Source: Rufibacter ruber (GTDB lineage Bacteria > Bacteroidota > Bacteroidia > Cytophagales > Hymenobacteraceae). Taken from it: 64,000 nucleotides of DNA. The position numbers and the translations under genes were made by a program. Below the pieces are notes generated by a model that was not told where the DNA came from, ran no database searches, and worked only from the letters and a program-made list of their open reading frames with translations. Positions 30,035 to 38,656 of this stretch are shown here, piece after piece. Location of the stretch: positions 17,030 through 81,029 of the forward strand of contig NZ_LRMM01000021.1 of assembly GCF_001647275.1 (NCBI RefSeq), written 5' to 3'. The number at the start of each line of letters is the position of its first letter. Position 1 is the first letter of the stretch.

Positions 30035-31320
30035 GCCTGCATAATGTAGAGGGCAGATAGGTAAAAAGGCATAAGCGGTATTTTATACCTCACTAAGGTG
30101 CCAAAGTTACCGCTGTTGGTTCCTACACCAAAAGCAAATACAAGTGAGAATACCATACAAAAGGTAAGTATAGGCTTGGTGCTTATAATCTTAATCATTT
30201 TAAAGAGGCCAATCTTTCTAATGATGACAAAAGTCAGATATATAAACATCATCGCCTCTAATGCACTCAAGGCCATAATAGGGCTTCTTACCTCCCAAAT
30301 AAAAGGCCTGTATAAAGAAACAATAATAGCCTGGGGGGCAACGGCAATCATACTGCCTATAGAACCGTCAAAGGTACCAATATGGTATGCTGACCCAGAA
30401 GCTTGCTGCTCTGATAAGTACAAACTGTTTATTCTAGTTCTTTCTCCAATATTATCTAAATCATAATTCGCGTTACCTTCTGTTAAGGTTGTTGCACCAA
30501 TCAAAGCAATACCAAAACCAAAGACTATAAAAATAGGTTTTAATATAAGACGGAGAGATTTATTTTTTATTCGGTTATTATTCTCAATGAATACCCAGAG
30601 GGCGGCTGGTGGTAAAAAAGATAATAAAATGTATACTTTTACAGAATATATGACATAAGCGGCAAAAAAGGAGATAATGATGTTTCTTAAAATATTTCTT
30701 TTTTCAACTAATGCTCCGTAAAAGCCATAAAAAAGCCATCCTAACGCACCAATGGTGAGAGTATCTTTCATTAAGCCTGAGCCCCAAAAGAAAACAGAAG
30801 GAATAAAAAATATCGCTATGGCAAATTCCTTGTATAAAGACGGATGAATCTTTATAAAGGTCTTGTACATGGCCCATATACCCGTAAAGCTAGACACAGC
30901 AAAAAGTAAAGAAATAACCGTATAGTTGCCAAAGCAAAGGAACCCAAACACTGTAGCTGCTCTCACTACAAAATATTCTGTGGATGATCTGTACCAATTC
31001 ATTTTCTTTATGTATGGTAATAAATCTAGGATACGATTACCATCTCCAAAGAATAAACGAATACCGTCTGAAAATGAATTCTCAAATGCGCTCATAACTA
31101 CTTTTGCATGATAAAAATATTCTGAAGTGTCTCCTCCTCCGTAGTAAAATTGAAAGATTAATCCAAAAGCTATAGAACCAATAATCTTAACTGTAAGTGC
31201 AGGAATAAAGTATCTTCTGATATTTTTAGTTTTTATAGAAGCTTTAAATCTAAAAGCTATCACATAAATGATAATAAGGTATATTGGTGTTAATAATAGG
31301 TCTGCTAGAGTAATATACAT
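29986..31320 (-). CDS. polytopic membrane protein, possible glycan polymerase or ligase
   Basis: A 444-residue protein with roughly ten hydrophobic segments (for example LADLLLTPIYLIIIYVIAF at the start and LTFCMVFSLVFAFGVGTNSG near the end). The soluble-looking stretch at about 290-340 (YDLDNIGERTRINSLYLSEQ) could be a periplasmic loop of the kind seen in O-antigen polymerases and ligases. I do not recognise a defined family motif. Location in the glycan locus, which otherwise lacks a polymerase, makes a Wzy-like role attractive but unproven. It is convergent with the preceding transferase, with a 49-base overlap, and is as AT-rich as its neighbours. Confidence 0.7.
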   Translation of the reverse strand: MYITLADLLLTPIYLIIIYVIAFRFKASIKTKNIRRYFIPALTVKIIGSIAFGLIFQFYYGGGDTSEYFYHAKVVMSAFENSFSDGIRLFFGDGNRILDLLPYIKKMNWYRSSTEYFVVRAATVFGFLCFGNYTVISLLFAVSSFTGIWAMYKTFIKIHPSLYKEFAIAIFFIPSVFFWGSGLMKDTLTIGALGWLFYGFYGALVEKRNILRNIIISFFAAYVIYSVKVYILLSFLPPAALWVFIENNNRIKNKSLRLILKPIFIVFGFGIALIGATTLTEGNANYDLDNIGERTRINSLYLSEQQASGSAYHIGTFDGSIGSMIAVAPQAIIVSLYRPFIWEVRSPIMALSALEAMMFIYLTFVIIRKIGLFKMIKIISTKPILTFCMVFSLVFAFGVGTNSGNFGTLVRYKIPLMPFYLSALYIMQAYLKRPKKLRRFAVTA

Positions 31321-31375
31321 TTCTTAATTAAATTAACTTCAATTGAATTGATAAAATATTAAGAGTTTTATTCCT

Positions 31376-32668
31376 TTATTGGTCTCTTTTATTCTTCCTC
31401 AAATAAGCCCTCGCCTCTTTCTCTGAAGCAGACTTACTATCAGATAACTTGACCACGGTCTCATAGTACTGTTTCGCCTGCTTCACATTCTTCTCCTTGT
31501 CACTGATCCGGGCCAGGTTCACAAAGGAGGAGATGTAATACCCAGATTCTTTCTCCCCACTCTGCTCAGCAAAGCTAATACATTGTTGGTAATAAGCCTT
31601 GGCTTTAGCTAAATCCCGGGTGCGGTGCTGGTGAATGTAGCCTAAAAAGAAGCTGGCGTAGCGGCCACTGATGGCTTCGTACCCAAATACCTTCTGGTTG
31701 ATCTTCTCCAGAATTTGCAAGGATAGCTGCTCTGCCACCCCAAAGTTGCCTTCAGAAAACGCCATGCGGGCGTAAAACCGCTGAAAGTAGGGGTTGTCTG
31801 GGTAGGTGCTGGCCAGGTATTGGGACAAGGCCATGGCCGCCGACCCGTTTCTGGAGTCATTGGCATAAATCTTCATCAGAAAAAACTTGGCCTCTGTGCC
31901 GGTGTAAAACCCGTTAAAGGCCACTTGCTGCAGCTGCTGCAGGCCTAATTTCTTATTGCCTTTGGGGAAGAAGAAGAGAACCGGCCGCAGCAGCGGATAA
32001 TGCTCATGAATCCAGACGGCGTAGTAGTTGAAAAGTGCCTCGCCAAAAAGAAACTCATCACTCAGGCCGTTGGCTTTGCGGCTTTTCTGCAGGTATTCCA
32101 GGGCTTCTTTGCTCATAATGGCGGCCTTGCGCCAGTTCTTGCGCTCAGAGTGCAGGCGGGCGCCAAAGCCGTTGGCCGCCGACAAAAAGAAAGCGGCCTC
32201 TAAATTCTTGTTGTCTTTGTCATAAAGGTCTTCGGCCAGGGTAATGGTGGTGTCCATGTACGCCAGAAAGACCTCGTCAAAGCGGGTGTCATTGATGTTA
32301 GAGGGCACCATTTTCCACCAGTTGCTCAGCCCCAGCAGAAAGTACGGCATGGGGTGGCTGGGGTAGCGTCTGCGCAATGATTTGAACTGCCGCTCCGCCT
32401 TCTCAAACTTGAAGTTGTACATGTTGTCCACCGCGCCGCTCAGCTCATCCATGATGGTTTCATTGAGCAGAAGCCAGCCTTTTATGTTCAGTGCCTGCGG
32501 AACAATCTCAACCGAGTCCAGCAGAATACTGGCCTGCAAAGAGTCCAGCAGTTTCTGGTCAATCTGTTTGGTAGAATCCTGTCTGGTGGAGTCAGGCACC
32601 TGGGCTTTCGCATGAAAGAAACCTAAGAGCAGGAGGAGCAGGAAAAGGGTCTTTTTCATTAACTTCAT
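31376..32668 (-). CDS. secreted tetratricopeptide-repeat protein
   Basis: A 430-residue protein with a signal peptide (MKKTLFLLLLLLGFFHAKAQ after a short MKL extension). I start at 32668; an in-frame frame continues to 32764 but lacks the signal at its end. TPR-like pairs of helices run through the protein (FEKAERQFKSLRRRYPSHPMPYF; EAKFFLMKIYANDSRNG; VAEQLSLQILEKI; AKAYYQQCISFAEQ; AKQYYETVVKLSDS). It probably acts as an envelope scaffold. A palindromic element lies between it and the divergent M42 peptidase gene. Confidence 0.75.
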   Translation of the reverse strand: MKLMKKTLFLLLLLLGFFHAKAQVPDSTRQDSTKQIDQKLLDSLQASILLDSVEIVPQALNIKGWLLLNETIMDELSGAVDNMYNFKFEKAERQFKSLRRRYPSHPMPYFLLGLSNWWKMVPSNINDTRFDEVFLAYMDTTITLAEDLYDKDNKNLEAAFFLSAANGFGARLHSERKNWRKAAIMSKEALEYLQKSRKANGLSDEFLFGEALFNYYAVWIHEHYPLLRPVLFFFPKGNKKLGLQQLQQVAFNGFYTGTEAKFFLMKIYANDSRNGSAAMALSQYLASTYPDNPYFQRFYARMAFSEGNFGVAEQLSLQILEKINQKVFGYEAISGRYASFFLGYIHQHRTRDLAKAKAYYQQCISFAEQSGEKESGYYISSFVNLARISDKEKNVKQAKQYYETVVKLSDSKSASEKEARAYLRKNKRDQ

Positions 32669-32784
32669 TAAAACTGCCTGAGCCGCGTTATCTGGTTGTA
32701 AGTATGGGTGAACGCGCGGCCGGTGGTCGCCCACACAACAAGCGTTGCCCAAAGTAGGTTTCAATTTACGTACTAATACGTATG

Positions 32785-32824
32785 CCGTTTTCGGCCTGTT
32801 TTTACAAAAGTAGCCCCAAAACGC
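32785..32824. repeat. palindromic intergenic element, copy 7 (divergent spacer)
   Basis: GTTTTCGGCCTGTTTTTAC with GTAGCCCCAAAAC, partly decayed. Again between divergent genes, so not explained as a terminator. This is the first copy after the glycan locus. Confidence 0.6.
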
Positions 32825-32871
32825 ACAGTTCTTCCCAAAAGAAATCCCTTACTTTGAAAAAACGAACAACT

Positions 32872-33786
32872 ATGGAATTATTGCACCAGCTCTGCCAGAT
32901 ACATGCGCCGTCAGGCAATGAGGTGAAGATGAAAGAGTTTCTGCTCCACCATGTGCAGGAGCAGCAGGCGCGCTGGAAAGCCCGGCCCCAAATCCTTCAC
33001 GGCAAAGGGTTTCAGGACTGTCTGCTGCTAGTCTTCGGGGAACCCCGCACGGTCATCTTTGCCCACATGGACTCCATTGGCTTTATGGTACGGTACGGCA
33101 AACAACTGATAAAGATTGGCGGCCCCGTGGCCGAAGCCGGGTATACGCTGGTGGGCGAAGACAGCCAGGGCAAGATTGAGTGCACACTGGAGGTAGACGA
33201 AGAAGAGCACGAGCTGCGCTACCACTTTGAGCGGGAGATTGAGCGGGGCACCGAGCTGGTTTTTAAATGTGATTTCCGGGAGACTGAAGACACCGTACAA
33301 AGCTGTTACCTGGACAACCGCTTGGGCGTCTGGAGCGCCCTGCAGGTGGCCCAGACACTGGAAAACGGCATTATCGCCTTCGGGTGCTGGGAAGAGACGG
33401 GCGGCGGCTCAGTGGGCTATCTGGCCAAATACATTTATGAGACGTATGGCGTCACACAAGCCCTCATCTCTGATATTACGTGGGTCACCGAGGGGGTGCG
33501 TGCCGGCGAAGGCGTGGCCATCTCGCTGCGCGATTCTTTGATTCCGCGCCGGAGCTTTGTGCAGAAGATCATCCAACTGGCCAGAGAGGCGAATATTCCG
33601 CACCAGATAGAGGTGGAGAGCGTCGGCGGGTCAGACGGTAAGGAGCTGCACTACGGCCCAATTCCCTGGGACTGGTGCTTTATTGGCGCGCCCGAAGACA
33701 ATGTGCATTCCCCAGACGAGCTGGTGCACAAAAAAGACATATACGCCATGGTAGACCTCTATAAACACCTGATGCAGAAACTGTAG
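32872..33786 (+). CDS. M42 family metallopeptidase (aminopeptidase)
   Basis: With the ATG at 32872 the enzyme is 304 residues, on the short side of the M42 (glutamyl aminopeptidase/deblocking) family. Metal and catalytic residues are visible in order: AHMDSIG (His and Asp), YLDNRLG (bridging Asp), WEETGGG (catalytic Glu pair), SDITWV (Asp) and VHSPDE (terminal His). Early residues read LCQIHAPSGNE, the usual family start. It is cytoplasmic and removes N-terminal residues from peptides. An upstream in-frame stretch is palindromic element read-through and is excluded. Confidence 0.88.
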   Translation: MELLHQLCQIHAPSGNEVKMKEFLLHHVQEQQARWKARPQILHGKGFQDCLLLVFGEPRTVIFAHMDSIGFMVRYGKQLIKIGGPVAEAGYTLVGEDSQGKIECTLEVDEEEHELRYHFEREIERGTELVFKCDFRETEDTVQSCYLDNRLGVWSALQVAQTLENGIIAFGCWEETGGGSVGYLAKYIYETYGVTQALISDITWVTEGVRAGEGVAISLRDSLIPRRSFVQKIIQLAREANIPHQIEVESVGGSDGKELHYGPIPWDWCFIGAPEDNVHSPDELVHKKDIYAMVDLYKHLMQKL

Positions 33787-34107
33787 AAGAAGCCGTATAG
33801 AATATAAAACCTATTTGTTTTTTTGCGGAGAAACCTTAGCTTGCACAACAGACCTAGGTAAGGTCTAAGAGTTAAATTCAGTTTTATTCCTGCTAATGAT
33901 TTGATTTTTATTTTGATCTAAGGCAGCCTTAAAGCCACCCGTTTTTGGCCTGTTTTCTGAAAAAACAGCAAAAACACACAGCAGAGATTATACATCTGTG
34001 TAACGGCAACCGGGCGAAAGAGAAGTAGAGGGTTAGGCCATTGGCAGGGCAGAAGTAGCTTACGAGTACGCTTACAACCGTTCAACTAACAAACAAACCG
34101 TTACTCT
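33787..34107. other. intergenic region before hppA
   Basis: A 321-base gap with palindromic copy 8 and an AT-rich stretch at 33880-33930. No gene or terminator with a clear T tract was seen. Confidence 0.5.
33940..33975. repeat. palindromic intergenic element, copy 8
   Basis: CGTTTTTGGCCTGTTTTCTG with AAAAAACAGCAAAAAC; the GGCC of the left arm is not fully matched on the right. Confidence 0.65.
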
Positions 34108-36349
34108 ATGCAGACAATTCTCTACGCCATTCCCGCTTTTGGGCTGGTAGCCTTGTTGTACACCGCCATCAAATCAGCGTGGGTCACCAAACAAGATGCC
34201 GGTGATGAAAAAATGAGCACCATTGCCCGGTACATTGCGGAGGGGGCCATGGCCTTCCTGAAGGCAGAATACAAGGTGCTCACCTACTTTGCCATCATCG
34301 CCTCCATTTTTCTTTTCTATTTAGGGTACGTAGGGGAGAAGTCCTCACCTATAATTGTCGGCGCTTTCCTGATTGGTTGTATCTTTTCGGCCCTGGCCGG
34401 GTTCATAGGCATGCGCATTGCCACCAAAGCCAACGTGCGCACCGCCCAGGCTGCTAAAACCAGCTTGTCCAGAGCCTTGAATGTGTCGTTTACCGGCGGC
34501 GCGGTCATGGGCATGGGCGTGGCGGGTTTGGCCGTGCTGGGCCTTGGCTCCCTGTTCATTGCCTTCTACTACTGGTTTGTGCAGCGCTCAGGCGCAGCGC
34601 CAGCAGTGAGGAGATGGAGATTGCGCTGGAAGTGCTCACCGGTTTCTCGCTGGGTGCGGAAAGCATTGCCCTCTTCGCCCGGGTGGGCGGCGGGATCTAC
34701 ACCAAAGCCGCCGACGTGGGCGCTGACCTGGTGGGGAAAGTAGAAGCCGGAATCCCCGAAGACGACCCCCGCAACCCCGCCACCATCGCTGACAACGTAG
34801 GAGACAACGTGGGCGACGTGGCCGGGATGGGCGCTGACTTGTTCGGCTCGTACGTGGCTACCATCTTAGCCACCATGGTGCTGGGCCGTGAAATCACCGT
34901 GACAGACAACTTTGGCGGCTTGTCGCCCATCATTCTGCCCATGCTCATTGCGGGTCTAGGCATTATCTTCTCCATGATAGGCACGCTGTTCGTGCGCGTG
35001 AGCGAAGGCGGAAACGTGCAGGCGGCCCTGAACATGGGCAACTGGTCTTCAGTGGCTTTGACGGCCATTGCCTCTTACTTTGTGATTGACTGGCTCATGC
35101 CCGAGACCCTGAACCTGCGCGGCTATGAGTTTACCTCCATGGGCATTTTCTGGGCGGTCATTATTGGTCTCATTGTGGGTACGCTCATCTCTATCATCAC
35201 TGAGTACTACACCGCCATGGGCAAGAAGCCAGTGATGTCCATTGTGCAGCAATCCTCTACGGGGGCGGCTACCAACATCATCTCTGGCTTAAGCGTGGGC
35301 ATGATGAGCACGGCCCTACCCATTATTGTTTTGGCGGCCGGAATTGTATTCTCGTATTCGGTGGCGGGGCTTTACGGGGTGGCCATTGCCGCCGCCGGTA
35401 TGATGGCTACCACCGCCATGCAGCTGGCCATTGACGCCTTTGGGCCCATAGCCGACAACGCCGGGGGTATTGCCGAAATGAGCGAACTGCCCAAAGAGGT
35501 GCGCGAACGCACTGATATTCTGGACGCTGTTGGCAATACCACCGCCGCCACGGGCAAAGGCTTTGCCATTGCCTCGGCGGCCTTGACGTCGCTGGCCTTG
35601 TTTGCGGCGTTTGTGGGTATCTCGGGTATCAGCACCATTGACTTGTACAAAGCGCCGGTGTTGGCAGGTTTGTTCATTGGCGGCATGATTCCGTTCGTGT
35701 TTTCGGCCTTGGCCATTAGTGCGGTGGGCCGGGCGGCCATGGCCATGGTGCAAGAAGTACGCCGTCAGTTCCGGGAGATTCCGGGCATTATGGAAGGTAC
35801 GGGCAAGCCCGAATACGACAAATGCGTGGCCATCTCTACCAAAGCGGCCATCAGGGAAATGATGTTGCCCGGTGCCATTGCCTTGATAGTGCCGCTGATC
35901 ATTGGCTTCGGGTTGAGAGGCGTTTTTGAGGAGGTGTCCAGCGCTGAGATTCTGGGCGGCGTTTTGGCGGGTGTGACCGTGGCCGGCGTGCTCATGGCCA
36001 TTTTCCAGTCAAACGCGGCGGGGCCTGGGACAACGCCAAAAAGTCATTTGAGAAAGGCGTGATGATCAACGGCGTGATGGAGTACAAAGGCTCAGAGCCG
36101 CATAAAGCTTCGGTAACCGGAGACACCGTGGGTGACCCCTTCAAAGATACCTCCGGCCCGTCTATGAACATCTTGATTAAACTGATGTCTATTGTGTCAC
36201 TGGTGATTGCCCCGCACATTGCGGTACGCGAAACGCCGCCACCGGCCCCTGAAACCCGTCCTGATTTGGAAGGTGCTATTCAGCGGGTGGAGAAAGCTGC
36301 GCCAGCGGCCACTGCCCAGTACCCGGTCCCTGCTAAGCAGGTGAATTAG
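34108..36349 (+). pseudogene. hppA: K+-dependent membrane pyrophosphatase, broken by two one-base deletions
   Basis: The intact product would be about 747 residues, an ion-pumping pyrophosphatase of the cytoplasmic membrane. Three frames carry it: 34108 to about 34597, about 34599-36017 and 36018-36349. The join after FVQRSGA is one base short (near 34597, before [12 protein letters not shown]), and the join after QSNAA is one G short (near 36017, before the [11 protein letters not shown] frame). The catalytic block [19 protein letters not shown] and [14 protein letters not shown] are present. [10 protein letters not shown] carries Ala where K+-independent enzymes have Lys, so it should be K+-dependent. 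Proton versus sodium pumping was not determined. Confidence 0.85.
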
Positions 36350-36363
36350 TAGCTTTTACCAGC

Positions 36364-36419
36364 AGCACGTTCCGTTTTCGGCCTGTTTTTCCAAAAACAG
36401 ACTGAAAACGGAACGTGCT
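36364..36419. repeat. palindromic element, copy 9, likely hppA terminator
   Basis: The longest-armed type: AGCACGTTCCGTTTTC pairs with GAAAACGGAACGTGCT, with an inner CTGTTTTTCC stem, and TTTTTT follows at once. It therefore qualifies as a terminator, 15 bases after the hppA stop. Confidence 0.8.
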
Positions 36420-36450
36420 TTTTTGTACAAATCAATTTAAGCAATCTCTT

Positions 36451-36661
36451 TCATGGCGCAAGGGTCCGCTTGTGCCCGTACGCATTGCCTTAACTCAAAC
36501 CTGTAAGACTTCCAAAACCTCACAGGTTTTCCGTTTCTGGGCTATTTTTTCCAAAACAGGCTGAAAACAGATTTCCGGAAAATTAGGAGTTATTCCAATA
36601 AGTAAATCTTGATGAAGTTAATAAAGAAATGCGTGGACACAAGCGGACGCTTGCGCCATGA
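36451..36661. repeat. REPIN-like inverted pair
   Basis: TCATGGCGCAAGGGTCCGCT (36451-36470, extending to 36474) recurs inverted as CACAAGCGGACGCTTGCGCC (36638-36657, extending to 36661); 22 of 24 bases match. Each arm is itself an imperfect palindrome (GCGCAAGC / GCTTGTGC), so the pair resembles two REPs facing each other with a 163-base spacer. Confidence 0.55.
36531..36570. repeat. palindromic intergenic element, copy 10 (degenerate)
   Basis: CCGTTTCTGGGCTATTTTTTCC with AAAACAGGCTGAAAACAG; arms differ at several positions. It lies inside the REPIN-like spacer. Confidence 0.5.
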
Positions 36662-36806
36662 ATCTGAGAAAAGAAAATAGTTAAGCTTATGGCAAACAGC
36701 CAGCCAAACCGTCGGCCTTTTTGGACCTGCCACGGCAGAAAAGGCCTTTTTACTTTTATTTTCCCCCTCTATTCCCCAAATTTGATGCTCCCTACTTAAA
36801 CAACCC

Positions 36807-37346
36807 ATGCACCACCCACCGGTAACCATTCACGACAAGCAGTTCAGTATCTATCTTCCAGAGCGTAAAATCCTACACAGCGTAGAGATTGTGGCCGCCC
36901 GCCTCAGCCATGACTACCGCGGCAAGCGGCCGTTGTTCCTGGCGGTGCTGAACGGCTCGTTCATGTTTGCCGCAGACTTGATGAAAGAGATGAGCACGCC
37001 CTGTGAGATTTCGTTCATCAGGCTGGCCTCTTACACAGACATGCAGAGCACCGGCAGCGTGAAAGAAATCATGGGCCTGAACGAAGACATCAAAGACCGG
37101 CACGTGGTGGTGTTGGAAGACATTGTAGACACCGGCCATACCGTGGCGGCGCTGCTGCCGCAGCTGCGCCAGCAAGGTCCAGCCTCGCTGGAGGTGGCCA
37201 CCCTGCTGATCAAACCAGAGAGCCTGCAGCACAACCTCGTGATCAAGTACCCGGCCATGTCTATTGCCAATGACTTTGTGGTGGGCTACGGTCTGGACTA
37301 CAACGGCCTGGGCCGAAACCTGCGGGATATCTACAAGGTGATGTAG
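36807..37346 (+). CDS. hpt: hypoxanthine phosphoribosyltransferase
   Basis: A 179-residue cytoplasmic enzyme that salvages hypoxanthine (and guanine) to IMP/GMP using PRPP. The PRPP-binding motif is VVVLEDIVDTGHT at about residues 105-117, with the acidic ED pair. The N-terminal LFLAVLNGSFMFAADLM and the YTDMQSTG flexible loop also match. The C-terminal FVVGYGLDYNGLGRNL is typical of the family. It starts the hpt-adk-obg block common in Bacteroidota. Confidence 0.95.
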   Translation: MHHPPVTIHDKQFSIYLPERKILHSVEIVAARLSHDYRGKRPLFLAVLNGSFMFAADLMKEMSTPCEISFIRLASYTDMQSTGSVKEIMGLNEDIKDRHVVVLEDIVDTGHTVAALLPQLRQQGPASLEVATLLIKPESLQHNLVIKYPAMSIANDFVVGYGLDYNGLGRNLRDIYKVM

Positions 37347-37391
37347 TTTCTGTTTTGGAGCTGTTTTCTGGAAACCAGCCCCAAAACAGGA
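37347..37391. repeat. palindromic intergenic element, copy 11
   Basis: TTTCTGTTTTGGAGCTGTTTTC with GAAACCAGCCCCAAAACAGG, directly after the hpt stop codon. Confidence 0.7.
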
Positions 37392-37445
37392 GTAGACGGC
37401 GCAACCTTGTGCCCTGAAAAACTGGGGTTTCCAAGATTTTCTTCT

Positions 37446-37453
37446 TACTTTTG
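37446..37453 (+). promoter_or_regulatory. candidate -7 box for adk
   Basis: TACTTTTG fits TAnnTTTG, 23 bases before the adk ATG. Confidence 0.45.
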
Positions 37454-37475
37454 TCATCTCACAATTCAAATACCC

Positions 37476-38057
37476 ATGCTGAATATCGTACTCTTCGGTC
37501 CTCCGGGCGCAGGCAAAGGCACGCAAAGCCAGAAACTGATACAGAAATACGGACTCATTCACCTCTCTACCGGTGATTTGTTACGCTCTGAGATTGCCCA
37601 GGGAACCGAGTTAGGACTCAAGGCGAAAGGTCTTATGGATGCTGGTTTGCTGGTACCCGATGAGGTGGTGATTGGCATGATTGAGTCTAAGCTGGCCCAG
37701 AACCCCAACGCCGCCGGTTTCATTTTTGACGGCTTCCCGCGCACCGTGCCCCAGGCCGAGGCGCTGGACCAACTGCTCCAAAAGTACGACCAGGGCATTA
37801 GCTGCATGGTAGCCCTTGAGGTGCCAGAAGAAGAATTGGTGAAACGCCTCTTGCTGCGCGGCCAGACCTCCGGTAGACCAGATGACGCCGATGAGGTTTT
37901 GATTCAGAAGCGCGTGGTGGAGTATAATACCAAAACTGCTCCCGTGGCCAACTACTACGCCCAGCAGAACAAATTCTACGCCATCAACGGCATTGGCGAG
38001 ATTGATGAAATCTTCAACAAAAGCTGCGAAGTGATTGAAGCTTGCCAGGCGGTTTAA
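37476..38057 (+). CDS. adk: adenylate kinase
   Basis: A 193-residue nucleotide kinase with the short lid typical of many Bacteroidota. The P-loop is FGPPGAGKGTQSQ, the AMP-binding part LSTGDLLRSEI, and IFDGFPRTVPQAEALD the conserved FDGFPR motif. RLLLRGQTSGRPDD is the short lid start. It interconverts ATP, ADP and AMP in the cytoplasm. An in-frame extension to 37407 is upstream of the promoter-like box and is not adopted. A clear terminator follows. Confidence 0.95.
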   Translation: MLNIVLFGPPGAGKGTQSQKLIQKYGLIHLSTGDLLRSEIAQGTELGLKAKGLMDAGLLVPDEVVIGMIESKLAQNPNAAGFIFDGFPRTVPQAEALDQLLQKYDQGISCMVALEVPEEELVKRLLLRGQTSGRPDDADEVLIQKRVVEYNTKTAPVANYYAQQNKFYAINGIGEIDEIFNKSCEVIEACQAV

Positions 38058-38084
38058 GCAGCCTGGCACCATATAAAACCACAG

Positions 38085-38118
38085 AAACCATCTGATAAGA
38101 AATTGTCAGATGGTTTTT
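38085..38118 (+). terminator. adk terminator
   Basis: AAACCATCTGA (38085-38095) and TCAGATGGTTT (38106-38116) form a strong stem followed by TTT. Confidence 0.75.
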
Positions 38119-38266
38119 AGTTCCTGAGCGAATCTTCCTGCCCCGCAGGGTGTTATGGGCTTCTGTAGGGGAAACGCATAAACCTAAAATGACCTCCGCA
38201 AAGCGGAAATCTGGTTCTGGAAGGATTGGGTTGGGTTTTTACTGAGGTGTTTTCACCAACTCTGCT

Positions 38267-38315
38267 GTTCGGGAGTTGCAATCCCGAACTAAGTACTTGC
38301 GGAGTTGAGATCCGC
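38267..38315. repeat. two adjacent small palindromes
   Basis: GTTCGGGA-GTTGCAA-TCCCGAAC at 38267-38289, and GCGGA-GTTGAGA-TCCGC at 38299-38315. Loops share a GTTG core, suggesting one repeat type. Confidence 0.5.
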
Positions 38316-38370
38316 GGCGCGTGCTGATTAAAATTGCAATAACGGGAATTGCAACGCCCCAGAATATTGA

Positions 38371-38393
38371 CTTCCGGATTACAAATCCGGAAG
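38371..38393. repeat. small palindrome
   Basis: CTTCCGGATT-ACA-AATCCGGAAG is a perfect ten-base inverted repeat with a three-base loop, in the same island. Confidence 0.5.
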
Positions 38394-38549
38394 AGCAGAG
38401 AGAACAGAGGCAGACGGAAACACAGAGCAGTGAGAAAAAGCAATTTCCGTCAGTGGCGGAGCAACATCATCCGCAATGCGGAAGGAAAATTCCCCTCCTT
38501 GGAGGGGTAGGTTCACGTTTCATGAGCTAACTCCTTGATAGGAACAAAC

Positions 38550-38590
38550 CCGTTTTTGGCCTCTTTTTCAGAAAACAGGTCAAAAACAGA
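38550..38590. repeat. palindromic intergenic element, copy 12
   Basis: CGTTTTTGGCCTCTTTTTC with GAAAACAGGTCAAAAACAG; lies 67 bases before obgE. Confidence 0.6.
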
Positions 38591-38656
38591 ACGTTAAAAG
38601 AAGGGCCTTCGGCGTGCGCCGAAACCAGTCACACACAAGAATTTAAGAGACCAGCT

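Larger units (their letters stand above)
36350..36806. other. repeat-rich intergenic region between hppA and hpt
   Basis: 457 bases without a gene. It holds palindromic copies 9 and 10, and two arms of an inverted repeat at 36451 and 36638. A GGCCTTTTT...AAAAGGCC hairpin at about 36714-36750 may be a further terminator. Confidence 0.6.
38058..38656. other. repeat island between adk and obgE
   Basis: 599 bases without a gene. After the adk terminator it contains several short 5-8 base-pair palindromes with TTGCAA- or TTACAA-like loops, palindromic copy 12 and a CTTCGG-type hairpin (CGGCGTGCGCCG) just before obgE. Confidence 0.6.

Noticed and set aside
34560..34620. Programmed frameshift in hppA
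   Set aside because: No slippery heptamer or stimulatory structure is apparent, and hppA is not known for frameshifting; a deletion is simpler.
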